11,285 bases of DNA from JACKAL01 sp964400355 (GCA_964400355.1 CAYNTO010000043.1:1-11285), one strand, 5' to 3'. Positions 1 to 7,140 are shown, counted from the first letter of the stretch. Notes: generated from the sequence alone by a model not told the origin. Translations and numbers: made by a program.

Positions 1-25
1 GTCTATTTTCGATTTTCCATTATTG

Positions 26-45
26 AATTTTGCGAGCGCAAAATT
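26..45 (-). terminator. Stem-loop abutting the 3' end of tRNA-Cys
   Basis: A perfect 8-bp inverted repeat, AATTTTGC and GCAAAATT, encloses the tetraloop GCTC (minus-strand reading). It begins immediately after the encoded CCA of tRNA-Cys. No strong T run follows, so it may be a weak terminator, or a 3' structure that defines tRNA end processing. Termination is inferred only from its position. Confidence 0.45.
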
Positions 46-119
46 TGGAGGTGGTAACCGGATTTGAACCGATGTAGAAGGATTTGCAGTCCTCTGCCTA
101 GCCACTCGGCCATACCACC
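46..119 (-). tRNA. tRNA-Cys (anticodon GCA)
   Basis: Read on the minus strand, this 74-base stretch folds as a complete cloverleaf. The acceptor stem GGTGGTA pairs with TACCACC, the discriminator base is U, and CCA is encoded (plus-strand TGG at 46-48). The anticodon GCA lies at 85-87 (TGC on the plus strand), between the arms GGACT and AATCC. The T-arm carries the usual TTCAAAT loop. U73 together with a GCA anticodon is the known identity set for cysteine tRNA, which supports the assignment independently of the anticodon. The product delivers cysteine at UGC and UGU codons. It is charged by cysteinyl-tRNA synthetase, whose gene lies in this same window at 5677. It appears to be a single-gene transcription unit, divergent from the next gene to the right. 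Confidence 0.97.
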
Positions 120-321
120 CTTGAGCGACAACTTCCCTTATCGCACTAATTGGGCCCTTAGTAAAACAAGATCCACTTTGCGGGATTAGCTCAGCGAATC
201 ATGACTCGTAAATGATTAAAAGCAGGGCAGATTTAAGTGTATTGAGGGTGTGAGTGACTGGGTCCGAGGGGGGCCAAACATAGGGGTGTTTCCCTAAAAT
301 GTTTCAAATCTTTTAGAGTCC
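120..321. other. Intergenic region between tRNA-Cys and the first protein gene
   Basis: About 200 bases without a credible gene. The left part holds the tRNA-Cys promoter. At 197-217 a 6-bp hairpin (AATCAT and ATGATT, 9-base loop) is visible, preceded by a stretch at 180-195 that resembles the first bases of a tRNA. The right part holds a possible -10 box TAAAAT at 295-300 for the following gene, but no good -35 box at the right distance. Confidence 0.5.
137..165 (-). promoter_or_regulatory. Probable promoter of tRNA-Cys
   Basis: On the minus strand, TTTACT (plus positions 160-165, four of six matches to the -35 consensus) is followed after exactly 17 bases by GATAAG (137-142, four of six matches to the -10 consensus). 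Transcription would start near 130, about 11 bases before the mature tRNA. The spacing is ideal but both boxes are weak, so this is a tentative call. Confidence 0.4.
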
Positions 322-1746
322 ATGCATACTTATTGTATGGGGCAAAAGTTGCACAAACTGATGTGTTTTTTAGGAGCGGCTTTTACTTTTTCTACGGTCT
401 TGGCCGCCACAGAAGCGTGCGACCCGGACTCCACGCTGAGTCTCTATTACGCGCAAGAGGCCTGCTCGCAAGGGGATTTCCCCGCATGCGATGAGCTCCA
501 CCGCGCGTTTTCAACCAACATGAGTGAACGATTGGCGGCGCGCACCACTCTTAAAAACTCTCTCGCTCATCGCAGCTCCGGTGTAAAGCCCGAGTGGCAG
601 CCGCCGTTTGCGCCGGGAGATCTTGTTAAATACAAAGGCCCCGATGGGCGCCAGACTGTTGCGGAAATTCAAGGGTCGTTCAAAGCATCGCCAAAATCGG
701 AGATTCGCCTTATAGGCACCAATCCCACGCGGGGGACTATCGAAGTGCGCGAAGATCCCGTAAATATAAAAAAAATCGATCGAGCGGAGTTTGATAAAAT
801 TGCCGCCGATAACATTTTGGCGGCGGTGGGTTTTGCAAGTGGAGCAAATGTTATATGTGAGATCGGCGGCCAAGCTGTAAACGTGGTGCTCGAAGAAGTG
901 AGTGGCTCCGTCTTTGACGAGGCCAAACAGAACATTTGGGTGAAGACAGCTAATGGTCTAAAAAAGATTCCCATCGATTCGATCAAAAAAGCCGCGCTCA
1001 AACCGCTACAGGGCGCGAACGTGGCTCGCGTGTTACGAGTGATGTCGAAATTCGTAAAACTGGGAAGTCTGTTGCACACGTTGGGCGGGGGAGTGTTTGG
1101 AGCGGCGCTCGTCGAAGTGATGGCGCCTACGGATGTGGCGTGCGCAGAGATCATCGCACTTTTGTATACGGATCTTAAGCCAAACTGCTCCACATCGAGA
1201 ACTACAAATATCTCTGAATATTTTAGAACCTTATCAATGGATGAACAGAAAAAGCTGGTGCGTGGGAGTACGCATATCTGCGACGGGCTTAAAAAGTACA
1301 TCAGCACTCATATTCCACAAGGTGCCAACAAAGACTACGACTACTCTCACCTGGAGTGCTCGCAAAATTCGGTGTCTTTTCGTTCGAACAGTTCGCTCTT
1401 TCCGCAACTGTTGCTACCCGGAAACTCCGAAGGTTACACCTATGAGATGCGTTCTACAGAAGGATCTAAAAATGTGCAACTCATTGCTATGCCGTATTCG
1501 AGCTGTCGCAATGCAGACATGTGCGCAAATCCTCCCAGCAAGGATGCTGTACGCATTTTTATGACCGGCAGTGAGGTGAGCACCATGTCCCTCAACGGCA
1601 CATTGGTGTCCGCGCAGTCGAACTCGTCACTGTATAAACCCATGCTCGAGCAGGCCTACAACTTCCATCGGCAATTGCAGTCGCTCCGCAATGAGTGCAT
1701 CCGCATGAAAAACGGCGAAGCGGCTCAGGGCACAAGCACGCAGTAG
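322..1746 (+). CDS. Secreted protein of unknown function with two similar beta-rich modules
   Basis: I do not recognise this 474-residue protein. The N-terminus has lysines followed by a hydrophobic stretch ending in V-L-A at residues 26-28, a normal signal peptidase I site, so export to the periplasm or beyond is likely. Residues 40-62 (A-C-S-x-G-D-x-x-A-C) resemble one Sel1-like helical repeat. Residues 98-152 and 173-224 share a layout: G-x-x-V near the start, a central G, then I-x-V, a further G, and I-K-K at the end. This suggests two tandem small beta-barrel (SH3-like) modules. Residues 246-283 form a Gly/Ala-rich hydrophobic segment. The C-terminal half has several cysteines and may be disulfide-bonded. 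Start choice is uncertain: ATG 322 has only a weak AGAG upstream, and ATG 337 (residue 6) would give a more typical 23-residue signal peptide. The gene follows the divergent tRNA-Cys gene. Confidence 0.8.
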   Translation: MHTYCMGQKLHKLMCFLGAAFTFSTVLAATEACDPDSTLSLYYAQEACSQGDFPACDELHRAFSTNMSERLAARTTLKNSLAHRSSGVKPEWQPPFAPGDLVKYKGPDGRQTVAEIQGSFKASPKSEIRLIGTNPTRGTIEVREDPVNIKKIDRAEFDKIAADNILAAVGFASGANVICEIGGQAVNVVLEEVSGSVFDEAKQNIWVKTANGLKKIPIDSIKKAALKPLQGANVARVLRVMSKFVKLGSLLHTLGGGVFGAALVEVMAPTDVACAEIIALLYTDLKPNCSTSRTTNISEYFRTLSMDEQKKLVRGSTHICDGLKKYISTHIPQGANKDYDYSHLECSQNSVSFRSNSSLFPQLLLPGNSEGYTYEMRSTEGSKNVQLIAMPYSSCRNADMCANPPSKDAVRIFMTGSEVSTMSLNGTLVSAQSNSSLYKPMLEQAYNFHRQLQSLRNECIRMKNGEAAQGTSTQ

Positions 1747-1758
1747 CTTTTTACTGCG
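1739..1758 (+). terminator. Stem-loop at the end of the unknown secreted protein gene
   Basis: A perfect 7-bp stem, CGCAGTA and TACTGCG, with the 6-base loop GCTTTT overlaps the stop codon (TAG at 1744-1746). The downstream sequence has only a short CCTTT tract rather than a clear T run. It is therefore either a weak terminator or a 3'-end stabiliser. Confidence 0.35.
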
Positions 1759-1803
1759 ACTCCTTTAAATTGTAAAACTCTTGTACAAGACGTGGACCAA
1801 AAG

Positions 1804-1867
1804 TCTGGAACTGTTCGTCCAGGTGTCTCGAAACTGGGCTCTGTAAAGGGTTTCCCGGCACCTGGAC
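1804..1867 (+). ncRNA. Candidate structured leader RNA with alternative stems
   Basis: GTCCAGGTG (1817-1825) and CACCTGGAC (1859-1867) form a perfect 9-bp stem. It is extended by a U-G and a C-G pair, then a 2x2 internal loop, then a second 5-bp stem GAAAC/GTTTC (1830-1834 and 1850-1854) with a 15-base loop. The left strand of the main stem can instead pair with CTGGA at 1805-1809 through TCCAG at 1818-1822, so the two structures exclude each other. No T run follows, so it is not a simple terminator. It lies about 70 bases before the start of the vWA lipoprotein gene. It could be a 5' leader control element or a small RNA. I cannot match it to a known riboswitch class. Confidence 0.4.
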
Positions 1868-1938
1868 TCCCACCACTCTATATAGTCACCGAAAAAGGAG
1901 CTGTGAAATTTTAAGCGCGCAAGGTGCGTGGGGGAATT

Positions 1939-3258
1939 ATGAATCTTTTAAAGTCGGTGAGTGCTCTTGCAGTGTTGGTGATGGTCGCAGGTTGCTCCAA
2001 GCCTACATTTAGTGAGTTGCAAACCAACAAACTTACGGATTCCGACGAAGTCATCAACGACGTGCCGCCAACGCCCGAGATTCCAAATCCAAAGGCGCCG
2101 ACGCTGGTGTGGGTTCAATTTCCCAATGGCCCGGTAACAACGAGTGAAGACTCTACAATTGTTTTTGATGTGATCCCAGGTTCTTCGCCTGTCACGCACA
2201 TCGAGTGTAAAGTGGACGGCGTGGTAGTGCCGTGTTCGATCGATGGCGATACGTTGGTAGTGAAAAACCCATCTGAAGGCGCACACATTGTGGACATCGT
2301 AGTGACCGATGCCAACGATCTTCAGGATTCAGGCTCCGTCAACTGGGAAGCGTTTGATAAGTTCCAAAAAGTAAAATTGCCTTTGAGCATCGCTGACGAA
2401 GAAGACCAAGTGGATATTCTCGTGGTGATCGATAACTCGGTATCCATGAAGGACGAACAGTCCAACATGGCTGATCGTATCAGTAATCTTTTAGACCGCG
2501 TGCAAGGTTTAGACTGGCAATTGGGTATTGTTACTACAGATATGAAGGACGCCAAGCTCGGTGACGGACGTATGCTCCAGTTCCCCAACGGCGAGTACTT
2601 ACTTAGCTCTAAGTTGTCTTTAGCGACGGCGAAATCTCACTTCGGTAAAACCATTCAGCGCAAAGAGAATGGCCACCACGAAGAACAAGGTATTAAGGCC
2701 ACGTACCGCGCCATTCAACGTGCGATGAGTCCTAAAGAGACCAATGATAAATTCAACAAAGCGTTCTTTCGCAAAAAAGCCGCTCTCGCTGTGATTGTTG
2801 TGACTGATGAGAACGAAACCGGAACAAAGCCTGAGAACACCGCTTCAGGCCTCGCAAAGCTCGTAACAACAAGCTTTGGCGCGGACAAGATCTTTAAATT
2901 CCACTCAATTATTGTAAAGCCTGGCGACAAAGCTTGTGATGCGATTCAGGATCACTCACAAGGCACGGCCTATGCCGCTGTTACTCAGCTCACTGGTGGA
3001 GTGCTCGGAGATATTTGCGCGAAAGATTACGGCAATCAGTTGACGGTGATCGGGCAAGACGTTGCCAACACTCAGAATACCTTTCAGCTCACCTGTGTTC
3101 CTCTCGATGTGGACAACAACGGTGTGCAGGATATCAAAGTGGTAGCGAGTTCTTCGGTGGTCGTTCCCAACTTTACTTTGGATAAAGACATGATCGTGTT
3201 CTCTACGCCGCCGCCGGCTGGCAAATACGCGATCGAGTATTTCTGTCCTAAAAAATAA
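1939..3258 (+). CDS. Outer-membrane vWA-domain lipoprotein
   Basis: The predicted protein has 439 residues. It begins with a lipoprotein signal peptide: one lysine, a hydrophobic core, and lipobox V-A-G-C with Cys19 as the lipidated residue. Ser at +2 favours outer-membrane sorting by the Lol rules. A Pro/Asp-rich linker follows, then an Ig-like module (about 57-137) with Cys90 and Cys99 as a likely disulfide. A von Willebrand factor A domain starts near residue 155. Its metal-ion adhesion motif D-x-S-x-S is Asp165, Ser167, Ser169, with the conserved T-D near 290 (V-V-T-D-E-N). Such domains bind protein partners through a bridging Mg2+ ion. The C-terminal 60 residues look like a small cysteine-containing beta module. 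ATG 1939 was chosen over the in-frame GTG 1924 because GGGGG at 1930-1934 sits just before it and the signal peptide then has the usual length. The ligand is unknown. Confidence 0.9.
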   Translation: MNLLKSVSALAVLVMVAGCSKPTFSELQTNKLTDSDEVINDVPPTPEIPNPKAPTLVWVQFPNGPVTTSEDSTIVFDVIPGSSPVTHIECKVDGVVVPCSIDGDTLVVKNPSEGAHIVDIVVTDANDLQDSGSVNWEAFDKFQKVKLPLSIADEEDQVDILVVIDNSVSMKDEQSNMADRISNLLDRVQGLDWQLGIVTTDMKDAKLGDGRMLQFPNGEYLLSSKLSLATAKSHFGKTIQRKENGHHEEQGIKATYRAIQRAMSPKETNDKFNKAFFRKKAALAVIVVTDENETGTKPENTASGLAKLVTTSFGADKIFKFHSIIVKPGDKACDAIQDHSQGTAYAAVTQLTGGVLGDICAKDYGNQLTVIGQDVANTQNTFQLTCVPLDVDNNGVQDIKVVASSSVVVPNFTLDKDMIVFSTPPPAGKYAIEYFCPKK

Positions 3259-3286
3259 ATGAGCCGTTAGGGTTCAAAATCTGAAT

Positions 3287-3333
3287 AGACCCTGTAAATC
3301 CTCGCATTAGAGCGAGAGGTGAACAGGGTTTTT
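3287..3333 (+). terminator. Rho-independent terminator of the vWA lipoprotein gene
   Basis: ACCCTGT (3289-3295) pairs with ACAGGGT (3323-3329). Inside it a second stem, CCTCGC with GCGAG(A)G (3300-3305 and 3312-3318), has a 6-base loop. Five T residues follow at 3329-3333. The T run is only on the plus-strand side, so it serves the lipoprotein gene. The right half lies inside the last codons of the converging hydrolase gene. Confidence 0.75.
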
Positions 3334-4179
3334 CGTTTCGTGATGGCTAGAAAACTTGCCCTTGTCGTCTCTGTGAACTTTGCTCATGGCTACAGCGGGA
3401 TCGTGAGTAAAGAAGAACTGCGTGTGTTCCAAGTCCATCATGTCGTAGAGGTTCTTCTTTTCATCAATTAAAAGCTCGGGGTAACGATCATAGCCCATAG
3501 TGATCGGTAAGTGCACCCACGGTCGACCGGGAATTAGATCGGCGCAAAATACAATTCGTTCTTGATCGCCGCGAAAAATGCTGTGGAGCTGCCCAGGTGT
3601 GTGGCCATTCGAGGTAAAAAAAGTAAGTCTGCCATCGAACATGGATTCTGTGTCAGGATCTTCGATGATGTGCATGGTGGTGTTTTCCAAACGTTTCATC
3701 AGCTCCGGCACGAAGCTCGCTTTGTCGCGCGAGTGGGGCTTGAGGGCGCGGTTCATAGCCTCTCGGCTTGTAACCACAGTGGCTTTTGGAAACGCGAGTC
3801 CCGTAGTACCTGCTTGAATCTCTGAAAATGTGGGAAGAAGGCCTCCTGCATGATCAAAGTGAAGATGGGAAAGCACCACATAATCGATGTCTTCTGGCAA
3901 GTAGCCCATGGTCTTGAGGTTTTCTAAAAGTATATGGCGCTCTGGGTTTTGAACACCGAACCGCTCGGCCAATTTCGGCTCAAAGAACGCGCCGATACCG
4001 GTTTCAAAAAGGATTTTTTGAGCGTTGTATTCAATAAGCAGAGTGCGGCAGGCCAGTGGGATGCGGCCGATCTCGTCCGGTGCGATCCATTTTTCCCAAA
4101 CAGGGCGAGGGGCGTTTCCAAACATGGATCCACCATCGAGTTTTTGCGAATTTCCAAGTACCGCCGAAATCTTTACCAT
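3307..4179 (-). CDS. MBL-fold metallo-hydrolase, lactonase-like
   Basis: This 290-residue cytoplasmic protein carries the full dinuclear-metal site of the metallo-beta-lactamase superfamily. H-L-H-F-D-H is at 105-110, followed by His193 (G-H-T-P-G), Asp214 (C-A-D-L) and His259 (F-T-H-D). The N-terminal D-G-G-S-M-F-G ... W-E-K-W segment is typical of the group that includes N-acyl-homoserine lactonases and other lactone or phosphoester hydrolases. The substrate cannot be assigned from sequence. No signal peptide is seen. It lies 40 bases downstream of the SelO gene on the same strand and could be read from that transcript. It also has its own promoter directly before the start codon, and no Shine-Dalgarno sequence. 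Its 3' end overlaps the terminator of the converging lipoprotein gene. Confidence 0.9.
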   Translation of the reverse strand: MVKISAVLGNSQKLDGGSMFGNAPRPVWEKWIAPDEIGRIPLACRTLLIEYNAQKILFETGIGAFFEPKLAERFGVQNPERHILLENLKTMGYLPEDIDYVVLSHLHFDHAGGLLPTFSEIQAGTTGLAFPKATVVTSREAMNRALKPHSRDKASFVPELMKRLENTTMHIIEDPDTESMFDGRLTFFTSNGHTPGQLHSIFRGDQERIVFCADLIPGRPWVHLPITMGYDRYPELLIDEKKNLYDMMDLEHTQFFFTHDPAVAMSKVHRDDKGKFSSHHETKNPVHLSL

Positions 4180-4185
4180 GTGGTT

Positions 4186-4214
4186 ATTTTAAATCTGTCC
4201 CAAGCAATTGTCTA
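4186..4214 (-). promoter_or_regulatory. Promoter of the MBL-fold hydrolase, leaderless geometry
   Basis: On the minus strand, TAGACA (plus 4209-4214, five of six matches to -35) is separated by 17 bases from TAAAAT (4186-4191, five of six matches to -10). Six bases separate the -10 box from the ATG at 4179. The usual start site, seven bases past the -10 box, is thus the A of the ATG. The -35 box begins a few bases after the SelO stop codon. Confidence 0.6.
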
Positions 4215-4219
4215 CAGAT

Positions 4220-5629
4220 TCACTCGACGTTGACGGTGGTAGGAATGGTTTTTATGTTTTCCAGGTGGTTGTAGAGAGGTTGCCAGTCGTCGCTGCGATC
4301 GATATGGGTCCACAGCTCTTCGATTTTGTCGATGTAGAGATGCACCGGCTCCGAGCGTTGCCAGTACTCTGAGGGAATCGGTGCGGATTCTGCCTCGATG
4401 AGAAAACTATAAAAGACCTCGAAACGCTCGCCACTGTAGAAGTGCGCGCGCGGAGAAGCGAGGGCTTGCGCTCGCCGCGATTCTCCGCCATGCCAGTCGA
4501 AAAAGAAATGCTCGAAGGGGACTTTCTGGGAGCGCAAAAATTGAATGGCGGAGATGGTGATTCGCTGAGAGATATCGAGGGGCGTCTCTGGATCGAGTCC
4601 CAGGCGGCGCAAAAAGAGAGTGTAGGTGAGGGAATTAAAAGTTTCCTCGAACTTGCGATACCCTTCGCTAAACGCCTCACTGCTGGGCTCGATGAGGCTT
4701 AGCGATTTTTCGAGCTGCTGCAGGTTCCACACCATAATGCGTGGCTGTTGGCCGTAGGCATAAAGTTGGGAATGATCAAAGTACGCCGCAGTGAAGTCGT
4801 CGTCGTAGTGGGGGAGAAAGCGGTACGGGCCGTAGTCGAAACTCTCGCCCGTCACATTGATATTGTCGGTGTTGAGCACTCCGTGCACAAAACCCACAGC
4901 CATCCATTGGGCAGTGGTGATCGCAACCTGTTTGCAAACGGACGAAAAGAAATCGGCGACGGGTGTGGACGAATTTTTGTGCTCTGGATAATGGTGCTCG
5001 AGGCAATACTCCACTAGTTTCTTCATCTCATTGGGTTTGTTGAGATAGGCCCAGCGCTGAAACATTCCAATGCGCACATGTCCGTGACTGAGCCGAGTCA
5101 GGACCGCCGAGCGCGTGGGCGAGGGTTCATCACCACGCTCGAGGTCTTCTCCGGTTTCGAAGATGGCAAAGGTTTTCGACGTGTTCACTCCGTGGGCTTC
5201 GAGATAACTTGTAGCTAATAGTTCGCGCACGGCGCCCTTCAATGTGAGCCTGCCATCGCCTCTGCGCGACCACGGCGTTTGCCCACTGCCTTTTGTGCCA
5301 AAATCGAGCAGACGACCGCGTTGATCGTAAAGCTGGGCAAACAGAAACCCTCGGCCATCACCCAGGTCGGGATTGTAGTGCATAAACTGATGGCCGTGGT
5401 AACGAAGCGCTAAAGGATTTGGCAGTGATCCCGGTAAAGGCTCAAAGGCGTGAAAGTGGCGCTGCCAATCGAGGGCGCTTAACGATTCGAGGCCCACTGT
5501 TCGTGCCGCAGCCAGATTTTGGTAGCGGGAAAGAGCTTTGGGAAATTGAGCGGCGCGGACGTTGTCCTGAAATTCTGGTCCTAAATTCAGCCAGGCCGTT
5601 GCCGGTTTGTAGGTGGCATTCATTACCAT
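4220..5629 (-). CDS. selO: SelO-type protein adenylyltransferase (YdiU family)
   Basis: SelO is a kinase-fold enzyme that binds ATP in a flipped orientation and transfers AMP to Ser, Thr or Tyr side chains of proteins, a reaction linked to redox stress. Here 469 residues carry the family signatures. R-Y-H-G-H-Q-F is at 76-82 and L-G-D-G-R at 89-93. Lys113 lies in T-K-G-S-G-Q-T-P, Glu136 in R-E-L-L, and Arg179 in T-R-L-S-H. H-G-V-L-N-T-D-N is at 249-256, with Asp255 as the likely base and Asn256 as a metal ligand, and Asp265 lies in D-Y-G-P. All catalytic residues are present. The C-terminal third after about 320 is divergent: the usual N-P-x-x-x-x-R-N block and C-terminal cysteine motif are not visible. 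Two start codons (5629, 5623) are possible and neither has a clear ribosome binding site. It is divergent from cysS. Confidence 0.92.
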   Translation of the reverse strand: MVMNATYKPATAWLNLGPEFQDNVRAAQFPKALSRYQNLAAARTVGLESLSALDWQRHFHAFEPLPGSLPNPLALRYHGHQFMHYNPDLGDGRGFLFAQLYDQRGRLLDFGTKGSGQTPWSRRGDGRLTLKGAVRELLATSYLEAHGVNTSKTFAIFETGEDLERGDEPSPTRSAVLTRLSHGHVRIGMFQRWAYLNKPNEMKKLVEYCLEHHYPEHKNSSTPVADFFSSVCKQVAITTAQWMAVGFVHGVLNTDNINVTGESFDYGPYRFLPHYDDDFTAAYFDHSQLYAYGQQPRIMVWNLQQLEKSLSLIEPSSEAFSEGYRKFEETFNSLTYTLFLRRLGLDPETPLDISQRITISAIQFLRSQKVPFEHFFFDWHGGESRRAQALASPRAHFYSGERFEVFYSFLIEAESAPIPSEYWQRSEPVHLYIDKIEELWTHIDRSDDWQPLYNHLENIKTIPTTVNVE

Positions 5630-5641
5630 CAGCGATACCAG

Positions 5642-5670
5642 TTGATGAAGGCCTGCACAACGTTTAAAGT
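5642..5670 (+). promoter_or_regulatory. Promoter of cysS, leaderless geometry
   Basis: TTGATG (5642-5647, four of six matches) is separated by 17 bases from TAAAGT (5665-5670, which keeps the key T1, A2 and T6 of the -10 box). Six bases separate it from the cysS ATG at 5677, which puts the predicted transcription start on the start codon. No Shine-Dalgarno sequence is present. The 47-base gap to the divergent SelO start leaves little room for other elements. Confidence 0.5.
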
Positions 5671-5676
5671 CGGACT

Positions 5677-7140
5677 ATGGCTTTAAAAGTTTACAATTCG
5701 CTCACTCGACAAAAAGAAGATTTCGTACCGCTCACTCCTGGACAGGTTAAAATGTACTGTTGTGGTCCTACGGTTTACGATTTTTTGCATGTAGGTAATT
5801 TTCGCGGTGCCGTGTTTTACAATCTGGTGCGCCAATGGCTCGAAAAAAGCGGCCTCAAAGTGACGTTTGTTTATAATTTTACCGATGTCGACGACAAAAT
5901 CATCAATCGCGCCAAAGCGGAAAACGTGAGCGCTAAAGACGTGGCCGAAAAGTACATCGGCGAATTCAAAAAAGATTTCTCCACCCTCAAGCTTCGTGCC
6001 CACGATCACAACCCGCGGGTGACGGAGCACATTGATGGCATCGTAAAACTCATCGAGCGTTTGATCGCCAACGATTCGGCCTACGTGGCGGACGGCGAAG
6101 TGTTTTTTTCCATTCCCAATTTTAAAGACTACGGCAAACTCTCGGGCCGCAAGCCCGAGGACATGCTCAAAGGTGTGCGCATCGAGGTGGATCCCAAAAA
6201 GCGGGATGCGCTCGATTTTACTTTATGGAAGCCATCGAAACCCGGCGAGCAGGGTTGGCCGTCACCATGGGGTGAGGGGCGCCCCGGTTGGCACATCGAG
6301 TGCTCATGCATGATCTTTGACATCTTGGGTGAGCAGATCGACATTCACGGTGGTGGGATGGACTTGATGTTCCCCCATCACGAAAACGAAATCGCACAGA
6401 GCGAAGGCGCAAGCCACAAACCGTATGTGAAGTATTGGCTTCACAACAATATGTTTATGTTCAGTGGTGCAAAGATGTCGAAGAGTTTAGGAAACATTCG
6501 CACCATGCGCAGCTTTCTCGAGGAGTATCCTGCGGAGGTGTTTAAGTTTTTGGTGTTATCTGCGCACTACCGCTCGGAGAGCGAGTTTTCAGAATCCACC
6601 ATAGCCAATAGCATCTCTGGTCTTTCGCGCATTTATGCAAGCCTGCGAACTGCAAAGCAGCTCGCAGGAGATCCAAAGGACGTGAACTACAAGCCAAAGC
6701 AAGATCTGCTCGCCGTGTTTGCGAAAGCGCGCGACGGTGTTCAGGAAGCTCTCAACGATGACTTCAATACGCCGGTTATGATGGCCGAGGTGTTTGAGCT
6801 TGTGCGCGCCTTTAACAACCTGGCAAAGCCCGGCGCTAAAGTCACCGATGACATTCGTTGGTTTTCGCGCGAGCTTTTAAAATTCGTCAGTGAATATATC
6901 GGTGGCCTCACGGCGCTCTTTCAAGAAAACCCGGAAGAGTTTTTAAAAAATTTAGATCTCATTCTCATTCGCCACAAAAATCTCGACGTTCAAATGATCG
7001 AAAATCTGGTTTCACAGCGCTCCGAGGCTCGCGCCAACAAGCAGTGGGCCGATTCGGATCGCATTCGCGATGAACTCAAAGCACTGGGAATCGACGTTCG
7101 TGACGCGGCGAGCGGCAGTGTTTGGGAAGTCATTAAATAG
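5677..7140 (+). CDS. cysS: Cysteinyl-tRNA synthetase
   Basis: This class I aminoacyl-tRNA synthetase activates cysteine with ATP and charges tRNA-Cys in the cytoplasm. It is essential. The 487 residues match the usual full length. The HIGH signature is H-V-G-N at 38-41, in the context C-G-P-T-V-Y-D-F-L. The KMSKS loop is exact at 266-270, followed by L-G-N. The zinc that selects cysteine over serine would be held by Cys29, Cys209 (in W-H-I-E-C), His234 and Glu238 (H-H-E-N-E). The alpha-helical DALR-type and C-terminal tRNA-binding regions follow to the end (W-A-D-S-D-R-I-R-D-E-L near 460). The start is fixed by the standard N-terminus M-x-L-K-V-Y-N-S and the promoter just before it. Its substrate tRNA gene lies in the same window on the opposite strand. 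Confidence 0.98.
   Translation: MALKVYNSLTRQKEDFVPLTPGQVKMYCCGPTVYDFLHVGNFRGAVFYNLVRQWLEKSGLKVTFVYNFTDVDDKIINRAKAENVSAKDVAEKYIGEFKKDFSTLKLRAHDHNPRVTEHIDGIVKLIERLIANDSAYVADGEVFFSIPNFKDYGKLSGRKPEDMLKGVRIEVDPKKRDALDFTLWKPSKPGEQGWPSPWGEGRPGWHIECSCMIFDILGEQIDIHGGGMDLMFPHHENEIAQSEGASHKPYVKYWLHNNMFMFSGAKMSKSLGNIRTMRSFLEEYPAEVFKFLVLSAHYRSESEFSESTIANSISGLSRIYASLRTAKQLAGDPKDVNYKPKQDLLAVFAKARDGVQEALNDDFNTPVMMAEVFELVRAFNNLAKPGAKVTDDIRWFSRELLKFVSEYIGGLTALFQENPEEFLKNLDLILIRHKNLDVQMIENLVSQRSEARANKQWADSDRIRDELKALGIDVRDAASGSVWEVIK

Noticed and set aside
180..217. A second tRNA gene
   Set aside because: Only the first 16 bases and a loose hairpin resemble a tRNA. The acceptor stem, D-arm and T-arm cannot be completed.
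669..1307. 212-codon open frame on the minus strand
   Set aside because: It lies wholly inside the secreted-protein gene on the other strand, and its translation has no domain-like features or ribosome binding site.
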